Positions 32,066 through 40,114 of a stretch of 40,114 nt of DNA are shown piece after piece. Position 1 is the stretch's first letter. Each line of letters begins with the position of its first letter. The notes beneath the pieces were generated by a model, which had not been told where the DNA came from, made no database searches, and saw nothing but the letters and a program-made list of their open reading frames with translations. Position numbers and translations under genes: made by a program. Origin of the DNA: Bacteroidales bacterium (GTDB taxonomy: Bacteria; Bacteroidota; Bacteroidia; Bacteroidales; VadinHA17); the NCBI GenBank assembly GCA_029932855.1, contig JAOZPG010000021.1, forward strand, positions 1 through 40,114, read 5' to 3'.

Positions 32066-33745
32066 ATGAAAACATATAGTAAACTGAATTTTGCTTCAAT
32101 AATACCTGATGTTGTTTCCAGCTTTGCTGACAATAAAGCACTGGGATTTGTTGATGGGGAGTATCTTACTTATTCCCAGATGGGAGATAAGATAAAAGCT
32201 GTTATGGCATTTCTCGAATCCCTGGGGATTGATCCGGGTGACAAGGTGGTTATATTTGGTCAAAACATGCCTAACTGGGGAGTAGTGTACCTGGCCTTGC
32301 AGTGCATGGGTGTGATTAGCATCCCTGTTCTTCCCGATTTTAATAAGCATGAATTGGAAAATGTACTGCTGCATTCTGAGGCAAAAACCATATTTATATC
32401 AAAGAATCTTGAATATAAACTGAATGATATAAAAAAGGATTTAATTGAGTCTGTTATTAGCATGGAAGATTTCAGTCTTCTGGAAGGAAAATCATCTGCC
32501 AGGGCTGAATTCAATAAAGATGCAAGTCCTCTTAAAACATATAATCCTGATGAGGAGGCACTTGCCATACTCCTTTACACATCCGGTACCACAGGTAACT
32601 CAAAAGGGGTTATGCTGTCTCAGAAGAATGTTATAAGCAATGCCATAGAGGCAGGTGGTGTTCAGACCATACTTGAGAATGATAGATTCCTGTCAGTCCT
32701 GCCACTATCTCATACATACGAAAATACTCTTGGTTTTATACTCCCGATACTGAGCGGGGCAAATGTAAGTTACCTGACAAAAGCTCCTACAGCAAGTGTG
32801 CTTCTTCCTGCCTTACAAAAAGTCAGGCCTGATGTTATGCTTACGGTGCCAATGATAATTGAAAAAGTTTACCGAAACAGTATACTGCCTGTCATTCAAA
32901 AGAATGCTATTACGAGAAGCCTGCATAAATTCAGGCCGACACAAAAACTATTATATCGAATGGCAGGGAAAAAATTATACAAGACCTTCGGTGGCAATCT
33001 TAAGTTTTTCGGTATAGGAGGAGCTAAACTTGATGCTGTGGTTGAGCGCTTTTTAAGAGATGCCCGCTTCCCCTATGCCATAGGATACGGTCTTACGGAA
33101 ACATCTCCTCTGGCAGCCGGTTCTAATGCTTCCATGACCAGGTTCCAGGCAATAGGGCCAAAGATTAAAGGCTGTGAAGTAATAATAAATAAGCCGGATC
33201 CGCATAGCGGAGAAGGGGAGATATGGGTAAAGGGTCCCAATGTTATGCTGGGTTACTATAAAGACAAAGAAAGAACAGCGGAGGTAATGACCCCTGATGG
33301 CTGGTTCAAAACAGGTGATCTGGGGGTTTTCGACAGACAGGGCTGGCTAAGCCATAAAGGAAGGCTGAAAAATATGATAGTTGGTGCCAACGGAGAAAAT
33401 ATATATCCGGAGGAGATAGAATCACTTATCAACAACTTTCGTCATGTAGTGGAGTCCATAGTTATTAAAAAGAAAGGTAAGCTGGTAGCAATGGTCCATT
33501 TCAACAGGGAGGAGCTTGAGAAGAAGCTTGTGGGGATGAAGTCAGGTATTGGCAGCGAAATTGATAAGAAGCTGGAGGGAGTTACCAGCAGGGTGGAAGA
33601 ATACATAAATGATCTTGCATCAGAACTACAGGCCTATATCAATACCAGGGTAAATAAGTTTTCACGGATACAGGTCATGCTTGTCCAGTCTGAACCATTT
33701 CAAAAAACAGCTACACAGAAAATCAAAAGATATTTGTATTACTAG
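32066..33745 (+). CDS. Long-chain fatty acid-CoA ligase-like AMP-binding enzyme
   Basis: The 559-aa protein belongs to the ANL superfamily. It has the P-loop ILLYTSGTTGNSKGVMLSQ, the substrate-site GYGLTETSPLAAGSN, and GWFKTGDLGVFDRQGWLSHKGRLKN, which carries the hinge and adenylation Asp. A closing GANGENIYPEEIESLI resembles long-chain acyl-CoA synthetases. The last 100 residues hold a helical insert (KLEGVTSRVEEYINDLASEL) and a late FQKTATQKIKRY that carries the conserved Lys. The start at 32066 is chosen because the promoter box overlaps the upstream TTG. It activates fatty acids with ATP and CoA; chain length is unknown. asnA follows 15 bp downstream. Confidence 0.9.
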   Translation: MKTYSKLNFASIIPDVVSSFADNKALGFVDGEYLTYSQMGDKIKAVMAFLESLGIDPGDKVVIFGQNMPNWGVVYLALQCMGVISIPVLPDFNKHELENVLLHSEAKTIFISKNLEYKLNDIKKDLIESVISMEDFSLLEGKSSARAEFNKDASPLKTYNPDEEALAILLYTSGTTGNSKGVMLSQKNVISNAIEAGGVQTILENDRFLSVLPLSHTYENTLGFILPILSGANVSYLTKAPTASVLLPALQKVRPDVMLTVPMIIEKVYRNSILPVIQKNAITRSLHKFRPTQKLLYRMAGKKLYKTFGGNLKFFGIGGAKLDAVVERFLRDARFPYAIGYGLTETSPLAAGSNASMTRFQAIGPKIKGCEVIINKPDPHSGEGEIWVKGPNVMLGYYKDKERTAEVMTPDGWFKTGDLGVFDRQGWLSHKGRLKNMIVGANGENIYPEEIESLINNFRHVVESIVIKKKGKLVAMVHFNREELEKKLVGMKSGIGSEIDKKLEGVTSRVEEYINDLASELQAYINTRVNKFSRIQVMLVQSEPFQKTATQKIKRYLYY

Positions 33746-33760
33746 ATTCTTATTTCAGTT

Positions 33761-34795
33761 ATGAAGTGTATTATTCCAAATGATTACCAAAGCATCCTTG
33801 ATCTTAAGCAGACAGAGAGGGCAATTAAACATATAAAAGATTTTTTCCAGGAAAATCTTGCCGCCGAGTTGAAGCTGAGAAGAGTTACAGCCCCTCTTTT
33901 CGTTCAGAAAGGTACAGGCATAAATGATGAGCTTAATGGAGTAGAAAGGCCGGTGTCTTTCAGGATAAAGGATATGGACGATGCACAGGCAGAGATAGTA
34001 CATTCACTGGCAAAGTGGAAGAGAATGATGCTCGCAGATTATAATATATCCAGTAATTATGGACTATATACAGATATGAATGCAATCAGGCCGGACGAAG
34101 AGCTTGATAATCTTCATTCAATTTATGTTGACCAGTGGGACTGGGAAAAGATAGTATTACCTGAAGACAGGACACTGGATTATCTTAAGTCTGTTGTAAC
34201 CAGGATATATGAAGTACTGAAGCGTACCGAATTCGTTGTATTTGAGAGCCATCCTGAGATAAAACCCATATTACCGGATGATATTTTCTTCATTCATACC
34301 GAAGAACTATATAAAATGTATCCTAATCTTGAACCTGCAGAAAGAGAGCAAAAAATAGTTGAGAAGCATAAAGCAGTGTTCCTGATAGGCATAGGACACG
34401 ATATTGCCGGAGGAAAAGCTCATGATGGCAGGGCACCTGATTATGATGACTGGTCGACTGAAACAGAAAATGGATATAAGGGCCTTAATGGAGATATCCT
34501 GGTCTGGAACCCTGTGCTAGAGTCAGCATTTGAGTTATCTTCAATGGGCATAAGAGTGGATAAAACAGCTCTTTTGAAGCAACTGGAAATAAGGAAAAGA
34601 ATACAGCAAAAGGAGCTCTTGTTCCACAGCAGGTTGTTAAAGGGTGAGTTTCCCGAGTCTATAGGAGGAGGTATAGGTCAGTCACGTCTTTGTATGTTTT
34701 TCTTAAGAAAAGCTCATATAGGTGAGGTGCAGGCAAGCATATGGCCCGGACAAATACTTAATGAATGTGGGAAATCGGGGATACAGCTTATGTAA
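33761..34795 (+). CDS. asnA: Aspartate-ammonia ligase (asparagine synthetase A)
   Basis: The 344-aa protein matches AsnA over its full length. It has the typical opening SILDLKQTERAIKHIKDFFQ, ELKLRRVTAPLFV, FRIKDMDDAQAEIVHSLAKW, LYTDMNAIRPDEELDNLHSI and YVDQWDWEKI. It ends with GGIGQSRLCMFFLRKAHIGE and VQASIWPGQI, which hold the class II aaRS-like motif 3 Arg. It makes asparagine from aspartate, ammonia and ATP. Length is normal and the frame intact. It probably shares a transcript with the acyl-CoA ligase gene, though the functions are not obviously linked. Confidence 0.95.
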   Translation: MKCIIPNDYQSILDLKQTERAIKHIKDFFQENLAAELKLRRVTAPLFVQKGTGINDELNGVERPVSFRIKDMDDAQAEIVHSLAKWKRMMLADYNISSNYGLYTDMNAIRPDEELDNLHSIYVDQWDWEKIVLPEDRTLDYLKSVVTRIYEVLKRTEFVVFESHPEIKPILPDDIFFIHTEELYKMYPNLEPAEREQKIVEKHKAVFLIGIGHDIAGGKAHDGRAPDYDDWSTETENGYKGLNGDILVWNPVLESAFELSSMGIRVDKTALLKQLEIRKRIQQKELLFHSRLLKGEFPESIGGGIGQSRLCMFFLRKAHIGEVQASIWPGQILNECGKSGIQLM

Positions 34796-34846
34796 GGATA
34801 TCTCTGTTTTTTTGTGTTATGTATACATATTATTTCTAATTAATTA

Positions 34847-34854
34847 TATATTTG
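34847..34854 (+). promoter_or_regulatory. Candidate -7 box upstream of susC (2)
   Basis: TATATTTG matches TAnnTTTG but there is no well-spaced -33 TTTG. If used, the leader of the SusC mRNA would be about 155 nt long. The 221-bp intergenic region otherwise shows no ORF or clear hairpin. Confidence 0.35.
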
Positions 34855-35016
34855 ATTTTTGCAACTGTATGATTATTGCGTAAATTGGCAGTTGTTTTGT
34901 AATTATTACGGACAATTTTTTTGTTGATTAATGAAATTCTCTAATGCTTACAGCTTGAATTTCCTTTATTCTGGATCTTATCCTGGTTCAGCTAAGAGGA
35001 GTAAAATTTAATATCT

Positions 35017-38000
35017 ATGTCTAAACTATTGAACAAAATCTTTTTGCTCGTTCTCATTATCGCTTCTCAAAGTCTGTCAGCGCAGATTAACGTAAGCGGT
35101 AAGATAAGTGATGAGAATGGAGAAGCTCTTATCGGTGCCACTATTGCTGTAAAAGGAACCGCATCAGGAACATCTGCTGATCTTGATGGAAATTATGTGA
35201 TACAGGTCAGTGACGAAAATACGGTACTTGTATTTTCCTTCGTTGGTTATTTAAGCCAGGAGATCAGGGTTGGAACCAACACACTGCTTAATGTAATCCT
35301 TAAACAGGACATGACAAAAATAGATGAAGTTGTAGTTGTTGGTTACGGCGTTCAAAAGAAAAGTGATGTAACCGGAGCCATTGTTTCAGTGAAATCGGAT
35401 GAGATAGTAAAAACTATAGCACTGAACGCAGCCAGTGCCCTGCAGGGGAAAGCAGCAGGTGTAGCTGTAACTTCCAATTCAGGGACTCCCGGAGGATCTC
35501 TGAAAGTCAGGATCAGGGGAATAGGAACCATTGGTAATTCAAATCCGCTTTATGTAGTGGATGGATTTCCTACGACTGATATAAGTTATCTGAATCCTGG
35601 AGATATTGAATCTATGGAGGTTCTGAAAGATGCTTCTGCATCTGCTATTTATGGTGCAAGAGGTGCAAACGGGGTTATACTAATTACTACCAAGTCCGGG
35701 GAGAACCAGGAAGGCGTGATAAGTTTCTCTTCTTATTACGGAGTACAGTCTATCCCGAAAACGCCAGATATTATGACCGGTCCCGAATATTACCAGACCA
35801 TGAATCAGATGTATGCCAATGGAGGCCAGACTTTCCAGTTAAAGCAGACCACCCCTGAAGGCTTACCCTACGCTGCAGACACAACTCGTACTACTGACTG
35901 GTTTGACCTGATGAGCAGAGTTGCACCGGTTAAAAACTCCGAGTTATCCATAGCCGGCGGCAATGAAAAAACACATTATCTGCTGGGAGGAAGCATTATG
36001 AATCAGGAGGGGACCATAATTGGTTCTTCCTATGATCGCCAGACGATGCGCTTTAAAGTAGATACAAAAGTTAATGACTGGCTGGAAATTGGATTTAATG
36101 GTAATGTTTCAAGGAATACCAGGACAAACGTAACAGAACGAAGCATGTATTATGGCATAGTTCTTAATACCCTTCGTACAGATCCTTTAACTCCGGTTTA
36201 TAACGATTCCCTTGACCGCTATTACGAACCAGCCTACCAGGATATTGGTAACCCGGTAGCTAATGTGGCCTATGACAATTATGTTAACAGGAGGGTCCGA
36301 ACTATAAATAACACCTATGCACAGATAAGTTTCCTGGAGGACTTTATGCTCAGATCCAGCTTTGGTTTTGACATGAGTTTTTCCACCAGTGATGATTATT
36401 ATCCTGAGCGATATTTCCTGGGGAGTGATAAAAATGACAGGTCATACAATACGATTTATCAATATCATGGGCAAACACAGTCGTGGCTGAATGAAAATAT
36501 CCTTAGTTACTCTAAGGATATCAAGGATCACAGTATCACTGCCATGGCAGGTTTTACTATGCAGGAGGTCAATTCACGCTGGATTACTGCAGAGAAAGAT
36601 ACCCTGGCAAAAGATCTTGAATTACTGAGATATTTTGACGCGGCAACAGGGGAGGCCAGGGTTAAAGGAAGCGCCTCTTCCAGTGCCATGGTCTCTTACC
36701 TCGGAAGGCTGAATTACAATTACAAGGATAAATACCTGTTGACAAGTTCAGTAAGAGTTGACGGTTCTTCACGTTTTGGGGCAGAGAACCGTTACGGAGT
36801 GTTCCCCTCAGTTTCCCTGGGATGGAATATTCTAAAGGAAGCTTTTATGGAATCTGTACCGCTCTTATCTATTCTTAAGCTTAGGGCAGGCTGGGGACAG
36901 ATAGGAAATGACAAGATCGGGAACTACAGCTATTCTGCCGGAGTGAACTTCGACCTGGAACATAGCTATATTCTGGGTGGTCCTAACTCTCAACAATACC
37001 AGGTATATGGTGCTGCCCCGAATAATTTCGGGAATCCCTACCTCAGATGGGAGACTGTTGAGTCAACCAATTTTGGTGTGGATTTTGGCCTGTTTGACAA
37101 CAGGATATCCGGTAGTATGGAGTATTATATAAAAAATACAAAGGATATGCTGGTAAGAGAGCCTGTTCCACAGTACGTCGGATTTTCCTCCAATCCTTAT
37201 GCAAACATAGGAAAGATGAGAAACCAGGGATTTGAAATATCCATTAGCTATAAAGAAACAATGGGGGATTTCGATTATAATGTTACCATAAATGCTGCAA
37301 TGAACAATAACGAGCTGGTGACACTTGGAAAAGGACAACCCATTACTGCCGGTAGCATACAGGCAGGGTCGATTTGCCTGAACGATATAGGACATCCGAT
37401 AGGGTCTTTTTACGGCTATGTTACCGACGGTCTCTTTCAAAATGCTGAAGAGATTGCTGCAGGCGTACAATCCAGTGCACAACCCGGAGATATAAGGTAC
37501 ATTGATCTGAATGGGGATGGGGCTATTAATGATTACGACAGGACCTTTATCGGTAATTCTTTGCCTAAAGTTTTCTATGGCATGAACTTTAATGCCGGTT
37601 ATAAGGGTTTTGATCTTCACCTGTTCTTCCAGGGAAGCTATGGTAATGATATATTCAATGCAACAAACTGGTATCTCTGGCATACCACTGAGCACTATAA
37701 CCGCTCAAGAGAATTGCTTGGAAGCTGGGACGGGGAAGGATCAACAGATAAATTCCCCGCACTGAACACTAAAGACCTGAATGGAAACAACCTTATTTCC
37801 GACAGGTATATTGAAGATGGTAGTTACCTCCGCCTGAAAAACATACAGATAGGATATAACCTTCCTGAATCAGTCATTGGTTCAATTGGATTACAACAAG
37901 TAAGGATATTTGTTGGAGGTCAGAACTTACTGACATTTACAAAATACAGCGGACTTGATCCGGAGATCGGAAACCTGTACAGTGACCTGAGTGCAGGAGT

Positions 38001-38061
38001 AGACCTGGGAACCTATCCACAGGTAAGGATCATACAGGCCGGGACCAAGATCGTTTTTTAA
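35017..38061 (+). CDS. SusC/RagA-type TonB-dependent outer membrane transporter (2)
   Basis: The 1014-aa protein has a signal peptide (IFLLVLIIASQSLSAQ), the carboxypeptidase-like domain (GKISDENGEALIGATIAVKG), the TonB-box region IDEVVVVGYGVQKKSDVTGA, the plug (ALQGKAAGVAVTSNSGTPGG, PLYVVDGFPT, MEVLKDASASAIYGARGANG) and the barrel. The late segment DIRYIDLNGDGAINDYDRTFIG is the usual calcium-like loop of SusC proteins, and the end is PQVRIIQAGTKIVF. It differs strongly from the first SusC in the barrel, so its ligand is different. It is followed by a classical RagB/SusD gene and a PKD-like lipoprotein. No degrading enzyme is within the window, so the ligand cannot be guessed. Confidence 0.95.
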   Translation: MSKLLNKIFLLVLIIASQSLSAQINVSGKISDENGEALIGATIAVKGTASGTSADLDGNYVIQVSDENTVLVFSFVGYLSQEIRVGTNTLLNVILKQDMTKIDEVVVVGYGVQKKSDVTGAIVSVKSDEIVKTIALNAASALQGKAAGVAVTSNSGTPGGSLKVRIRGIGTIGNSNPLYVVDGFPTTDISYLNPGDIESMEVLKDASASAIYGARGANGVILITTKSGENQEGVISFSSYYGVQSIPKTPDIMTGPEYYQTMNQMYANGGQTFQLKQTTPEGLPYAADTTRTTDWFDLMSRVAPVKNSELSIAGGNEKTHYLLGGSIMNQEGTIIGSSYDRQTMRFKVDTKVNDWLEIGFNGNVSRNTRTNVTERSMYYGIVLNTLRTDPLTPVYNDSLDRYYEPAYQDIGNPVANVAYDNYVNRRVRTINNTYAQISFLEDFMLRSSFGFDMSFSTSDDYYPERYFLGSDKNDRSYNTIYQYHGQTQSWLNENILSYSKDIKDHSITAMAGFTMQEVNSRWITAEKDTLAKDLELLRYFDAATGEARVKGSASSSAMVSYLGRLNYNYKDKYLLTSSVRVDGSSRFGAENRYGVFPSVSLGWNILKEAFMESVPLLSILKLRAGWGQIGNDKIGNYSYSAGVNFDLEHSYILGGPNSQQYQVYGAAPNNFGNPYLRWETVESTNFGVDFGLFDNRISGSMEYYIKNTKDMLVREPVPQYVGFSSNPYANIGKMRNQGFEISISYKETMGDFDYNVTINAAMNNNELVTLGKGQPITAGSIQAGSICLNDIGHPIGSFYGYVTDGLFQNAEEIAAGVQSSAQPGDIRYIDLNGDGAINDYDRTFIGNSLPKVFYGMNFNAGYKGFDLHLFFQGSYGNDIFNATNWYLWHTTEHYNRSRELLGSWDGEGSTDKFPALNTKDLNGNNLISDRYIEDGSYLRLKNIQIGYNLPESVIGSIGLQQVRIFVGGQNLLTFTKYSGLDPEIGNLYSDLSAGVDLGTYPQVRIIQAGTKIVF

Positions 38062-38080
38062 AATGGTAAAACTAAAAGAC

Positions 38081-39778
38081 ATGAAAAAGATAAGTACTTA
38101 TATTGTTTTGATTATCCTGGTTTCATTTTTAACCGGATGTATGGAAGATTTCCTTGAAAGGAAAGAACCGGCTGTAATCAGTCTGGATAACTTCTATGCG
38201 GATGCTGATGATGCTGAAATGGCCATTGTTGCCTGTTACGCACCACTTCAGTGGCCATACTATGTCTCTCCTTTAATGCTTCCGGATATAATGTCTGAAG
38301 ATGCCGTAAAAGGGAGCACTTATGGAGACAACTCTCTTGACTGGAATGAAATGGCAGAGTTCCAGGGAGTAACTTCAGCACTTATTGTTGAATGGAAATG
38401 GCGCACAATCTTTAAAGTCATATTCAGGGCTAACCAGGTATTAAGCTATGTGCCCGATATCGATATGGATGAAGTACGGCGGAACCAGATTCTTGGTGAA
38501 GCATATTTTCTCAGGGCCTATTCATATTTTGAATGTGTAGTATCCTGGGGCAATGTTCCAATAATTACAGAGCCGCTGGAAGATTACTATATAAGCAATA
38601 ATACAACAGAAGAGGTATGGGCACAGGTAATAAGTGACCTGGAACAAGCCATTTCCCTGCTTCCCGATAAGTCTGAGTGGTCTGCAAACCAAATCGGCAG
38701 GGCTACCAAAGGAGCTGCAACTGCATTGCTGGGTAAATCCCATCTTTACCGTAAAGAGTTTATGGAGGCAGAAGATGTACTTAATACTCTGATAAAATCG
38801 GGGGAATACACTCTGGCTAACGAATTTTCAGAGGTATTCTCACTGGAAGGAGAAAATGGGAGCGGTTCTATATTTGAACTTCAGTTTGCTGAACTTGGCG
38901 AAGATGCTATATATGAAGCCGAAGGTAATTTTATTATTAAATTCCAGGGACCAAGAGATGTTACCGGCTGGGGATTTAACCAGGGTACATTTAAACTGCT
39001 TAATGAGTTTGGTTACTATTCGGTTGATAATGAGAGTCTTTATAAACTTTCAAATTACGGTTTAAATGGTCCCGATTTCTTTACTCTTGCAATCCAGGTC
39101 AGTGCATTATACGGTAACCAGTATGACTCTTACGAAGCGTTCAAGGTAGATCTTGCCGGGGTACTGTCGCCTATTCAGCTGAATGATTATGAATACATTA
39201 TTTGCCGTTCAATGTTTAAGCCAACAGATCCGAGGTTTAGTTCCACCTTTATCTTCCTGGATGAGACAGTAGAAGGGGTCTATGTTGATCCGAATATTGC
39301 AACCGACCATTATACTGGTATCTATAATATGAAAGCTTTTATGGCTCATATACCTGATATATGGAGGCTGGCACCCATTAATGAAAGGATAATTCGTTTA
39401 AGTGATATCTATCTGATGTATGCCGAGGCTGTCGTTCAGAACGATCATCTTGATGAAGCAAAAACATACCTGAATCTGGTAAGGCAAAGAGCTTCAAACG
39501 GAAGTGCTTTTACATTAAATGATTTCCCAAATTATTCCAATGGCTACGGAGTGCCATATGCAGATACGAAAGAAGATCTTCTTAAAGCCATCTATAATGA
39601 ACGCCGTTTAGAGCTTGCCTTTGAGCATCACAGGTTCTGGGATCTGGTAAGAACCGGCCAGGCAGAGGAGGTGCTGGGTGAATTTGGTTACGTGGAAGGA
39701 ATACATAATGTATTCCCAATTCCCCAGAAAGATATAGACCGTTCAGGCGGTGTACTTGTACAAAATTACGGATATTAA
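38081..39778 (+). CDS. SusD/RagB-family outer membrane lipoprotein (2)
   Basis: The 565-aa protein is read from ATG 38081, because MKKISTYIVLIILVSFLTGC is a standard SPII signal (Cys20); a start at 38063 adds six residues ahead of it. MEDFLERKEPAVISLDNFY and ILGEAYFLRAYSYFECVVSW are classical SusD/RagB features, as are GRATKGAATALLGKSHLYRK, LSDIYLMYAEAVVQNDHLDE, YNERRLELAFEHHRFWDLVR and FPIPQKDIDRSGGVLVQN. It partners the SusC encoded just upstream (19-bp gap). A lipoprotein gene follows 11 bp later in the same unit. Confidence 0.93.
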   Translation: MKKISTYIVLIILVSFLTGCMEDFLERKEPAVISLDNFYADADDAEMAIVACYAPLQWPYYVSPLMLPDIMSEDAVKGSTYGDNSLDWNEMAEFQGVTSALIVEWKWRTIFKVIFRANQVLSYVPDIDMDEVRRNQILGEAYFLRAYSYFECVVSWGNVPIITEPLEDYYISNNTTEEVWAQVISDLEQAISLLPDKSEWSANQIGRATKGAATALLGKSHLYRKEFMEAEDVLNTLIKSGEYTLANEFSEVFSLEGENGSGSIFELQFAELGEDAIYEAEGNFIIKFQGPRDVTGWGFNQGTFKLLNEFGYYSVDNESLYKLSNYGLNGPDFFTLAIQVSALYGNQYDSYEAFKVDLAGVLSPIQLNDYEYIICRSMFKPTDPRFSSTFIFLDETVEGVYVDPNIATDHYTGIYNMKAFMAHIPDIWRLAPINERIIRLSDIYLMYAEAVVQNDHLDEAKTYLNLVRQRASNGSAFTLNDFPNYSNGYGVPYADTKEDLLKAIYNERRLELAFEHHRFWDLVRTGQAEEVLGEFGYVEGIHNVFPIPQKDIDRSGGVLVQNYGY

Positions 39779-39789
39779 AAGTCAATATC

Positions 39790-40114
39790 ATGAAAAATTC
39801 AATACTAATAATTCTATTTGTTTTAGCAATCACAGCAATCAGCAGCTGCAAAAAAGAGGATGAGCCTTTCGCTGCTTTTAAAGCCTCTGCCACAACTGTA
39901 GTAGTAGGAGAAGAAATAGAATTTACAATCACAGGAAACGGGGAATATTGGTCGTTCTGGCCGGGAGCAGGAGAGATTAACGGGACAAATATTGATGAAA
40001 AGGTGTTTTATTATACTTACACTGTCCCCGGTAAATATTACCCGAGAATTATTGCATCAAACCTGTTTGATGACAATACTGTTATGAGGGATTCCGCCAT
40101 GATTGAGATAACAG
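39790..40114 (+). CDS. Partial PKD-like surface lipoprotein, third gene of the second SusC/D unit
   Basis: The frame starts at ATG 39790 and runs past the window end (108 codons visible). It opens MKNSILIILFVLAITAISSC, a lipoprotein signal with Cys20, then KKEDEPFAAFKASATTVVVG and a beta-rich domain. VGEEIEFTITGNG, the Trp-rich YWSFWPG and YYTYTVPGKYYPRIIASN are PKD/immunoglobulin-like. Such lipoproteins after SusD often act as surface glycan- or ligand-binding proteins (SGBP type). The C-terminus is not visible, so the complete domain set is unknown. Confidence 0.85.
   Translation, partial: MKNSILIILFVLAITAISSCKKEDEPFAAFKASATTVVVGEEIEFTITGNGEYWSFWPGAGEINGTNIDEKVFYYTYTVPGKYYPRIIASNLFDDNTVMRDSAMIEIT

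Noticed and set aside
37063-37695. 210-codon minus-strand open frame inside the second SusC gene
   Set aside because: It is antisense to conserved SusC barrel sequence, with no family features or promoter.

Overview
This window comes from a strictly or facultatively anaerobic member of the Bacteroidota, probably a Bacteroidales/Marinilabiliales-type lineage. The basis is two SusC/SusD outer-membrane pairs, many lipoproteins with short SPII signals, three promoters matching the Bacteroidota -7 consensus TAnnTTTG, few Shine-Dalgarno sequences, and an anaerobe-type cluster of Fe-S MinD/NifX-like proteins. No rRNA, tRNA, CRISPR array or insertion sequence was seen. Species cannot be named from the sequence alone.

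Left part (1-4287). A truncated membrane-anchored protein on the minus strand is followed by a three-gene plus-strand unit: a protein I do not recognise, an octaheme c-type cytochrome of the tetrathionate-reductase-like (OTR) family, and a b-type cytochrome fused to two tandem PAS domains. Together the last two look like a quinol-linked extracytoplasmic redox module with a built-in cytoplasmic sensor.

Central anaerobic cluster (4394-14365). Fifteen co-oriented genes run from a DUF134 regulator through a DUF5320 protein, a Gly-rich zinc ribbon protein, three NifX/NifB-like (dinitrogenase FeMo-cofactor domain) proteins, two paralogous MinD-type ATPases with inserted 2x[4Fe-4S] ferredoxin domains, a MIP18/DUF59 protein, an old-yellow-enzyme/dienoyl-CoA-reductase-like flavoenzyme, TrmO, a CGGC protein, an MFS transporter, a free-standing archaeal-type ThrRS editing domain, and a radical SAM protein with a C-terminal winged helix. 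This resembles the ORP (orange protein) type clusters of anaerobes. The most striking regulatory signal is that this operon and the octaheme operon have almost identical promoters. Each carries a 16-bp near-palindrome (ATGarCATATGTGCAT) in the 20-nt spacer between a -33 TTG/TTTG and a TAnnTTTG box. They are probably one regulon, and the DUF134 protein is a good candidate regulator.

Middle minus-strand region (14429-21818). It holds a VCBS-repeat lipoprotein, an SSS symporter, a DapA/NanA-family aldolase without its N-terminus, an AraC HTH remnant without its N-terminus, an MFS transporter and a PhoPQ-activated-pathogenicity-related hydrolase. The aldolase and AraC remnants meet head to head at about 18850, as expected if one deletion removed both 5' ends.

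Peptidoglycan-peptide locus (22046-31835). An SH3-NlpC/P60 lipoprotein, an exported (Tat-like signal) Ala-D/L-Glu-type dipeptide epimerase, a SusC/SusD pair, an LD-carboxypeptidase and a convergent PBP4-type DD-carboxypeptidase form a candidate muropeptide capture and recycling locus. In it a SusC/SusD pair replaces the usual inner-membrane permease.

Right part (32066-40114). It holds a long-chain acyl-CoA ligase-like enzyme, asnA, a second SusC/SusD pair and the start of a PKD-like lipoprotein cut by the window edge.
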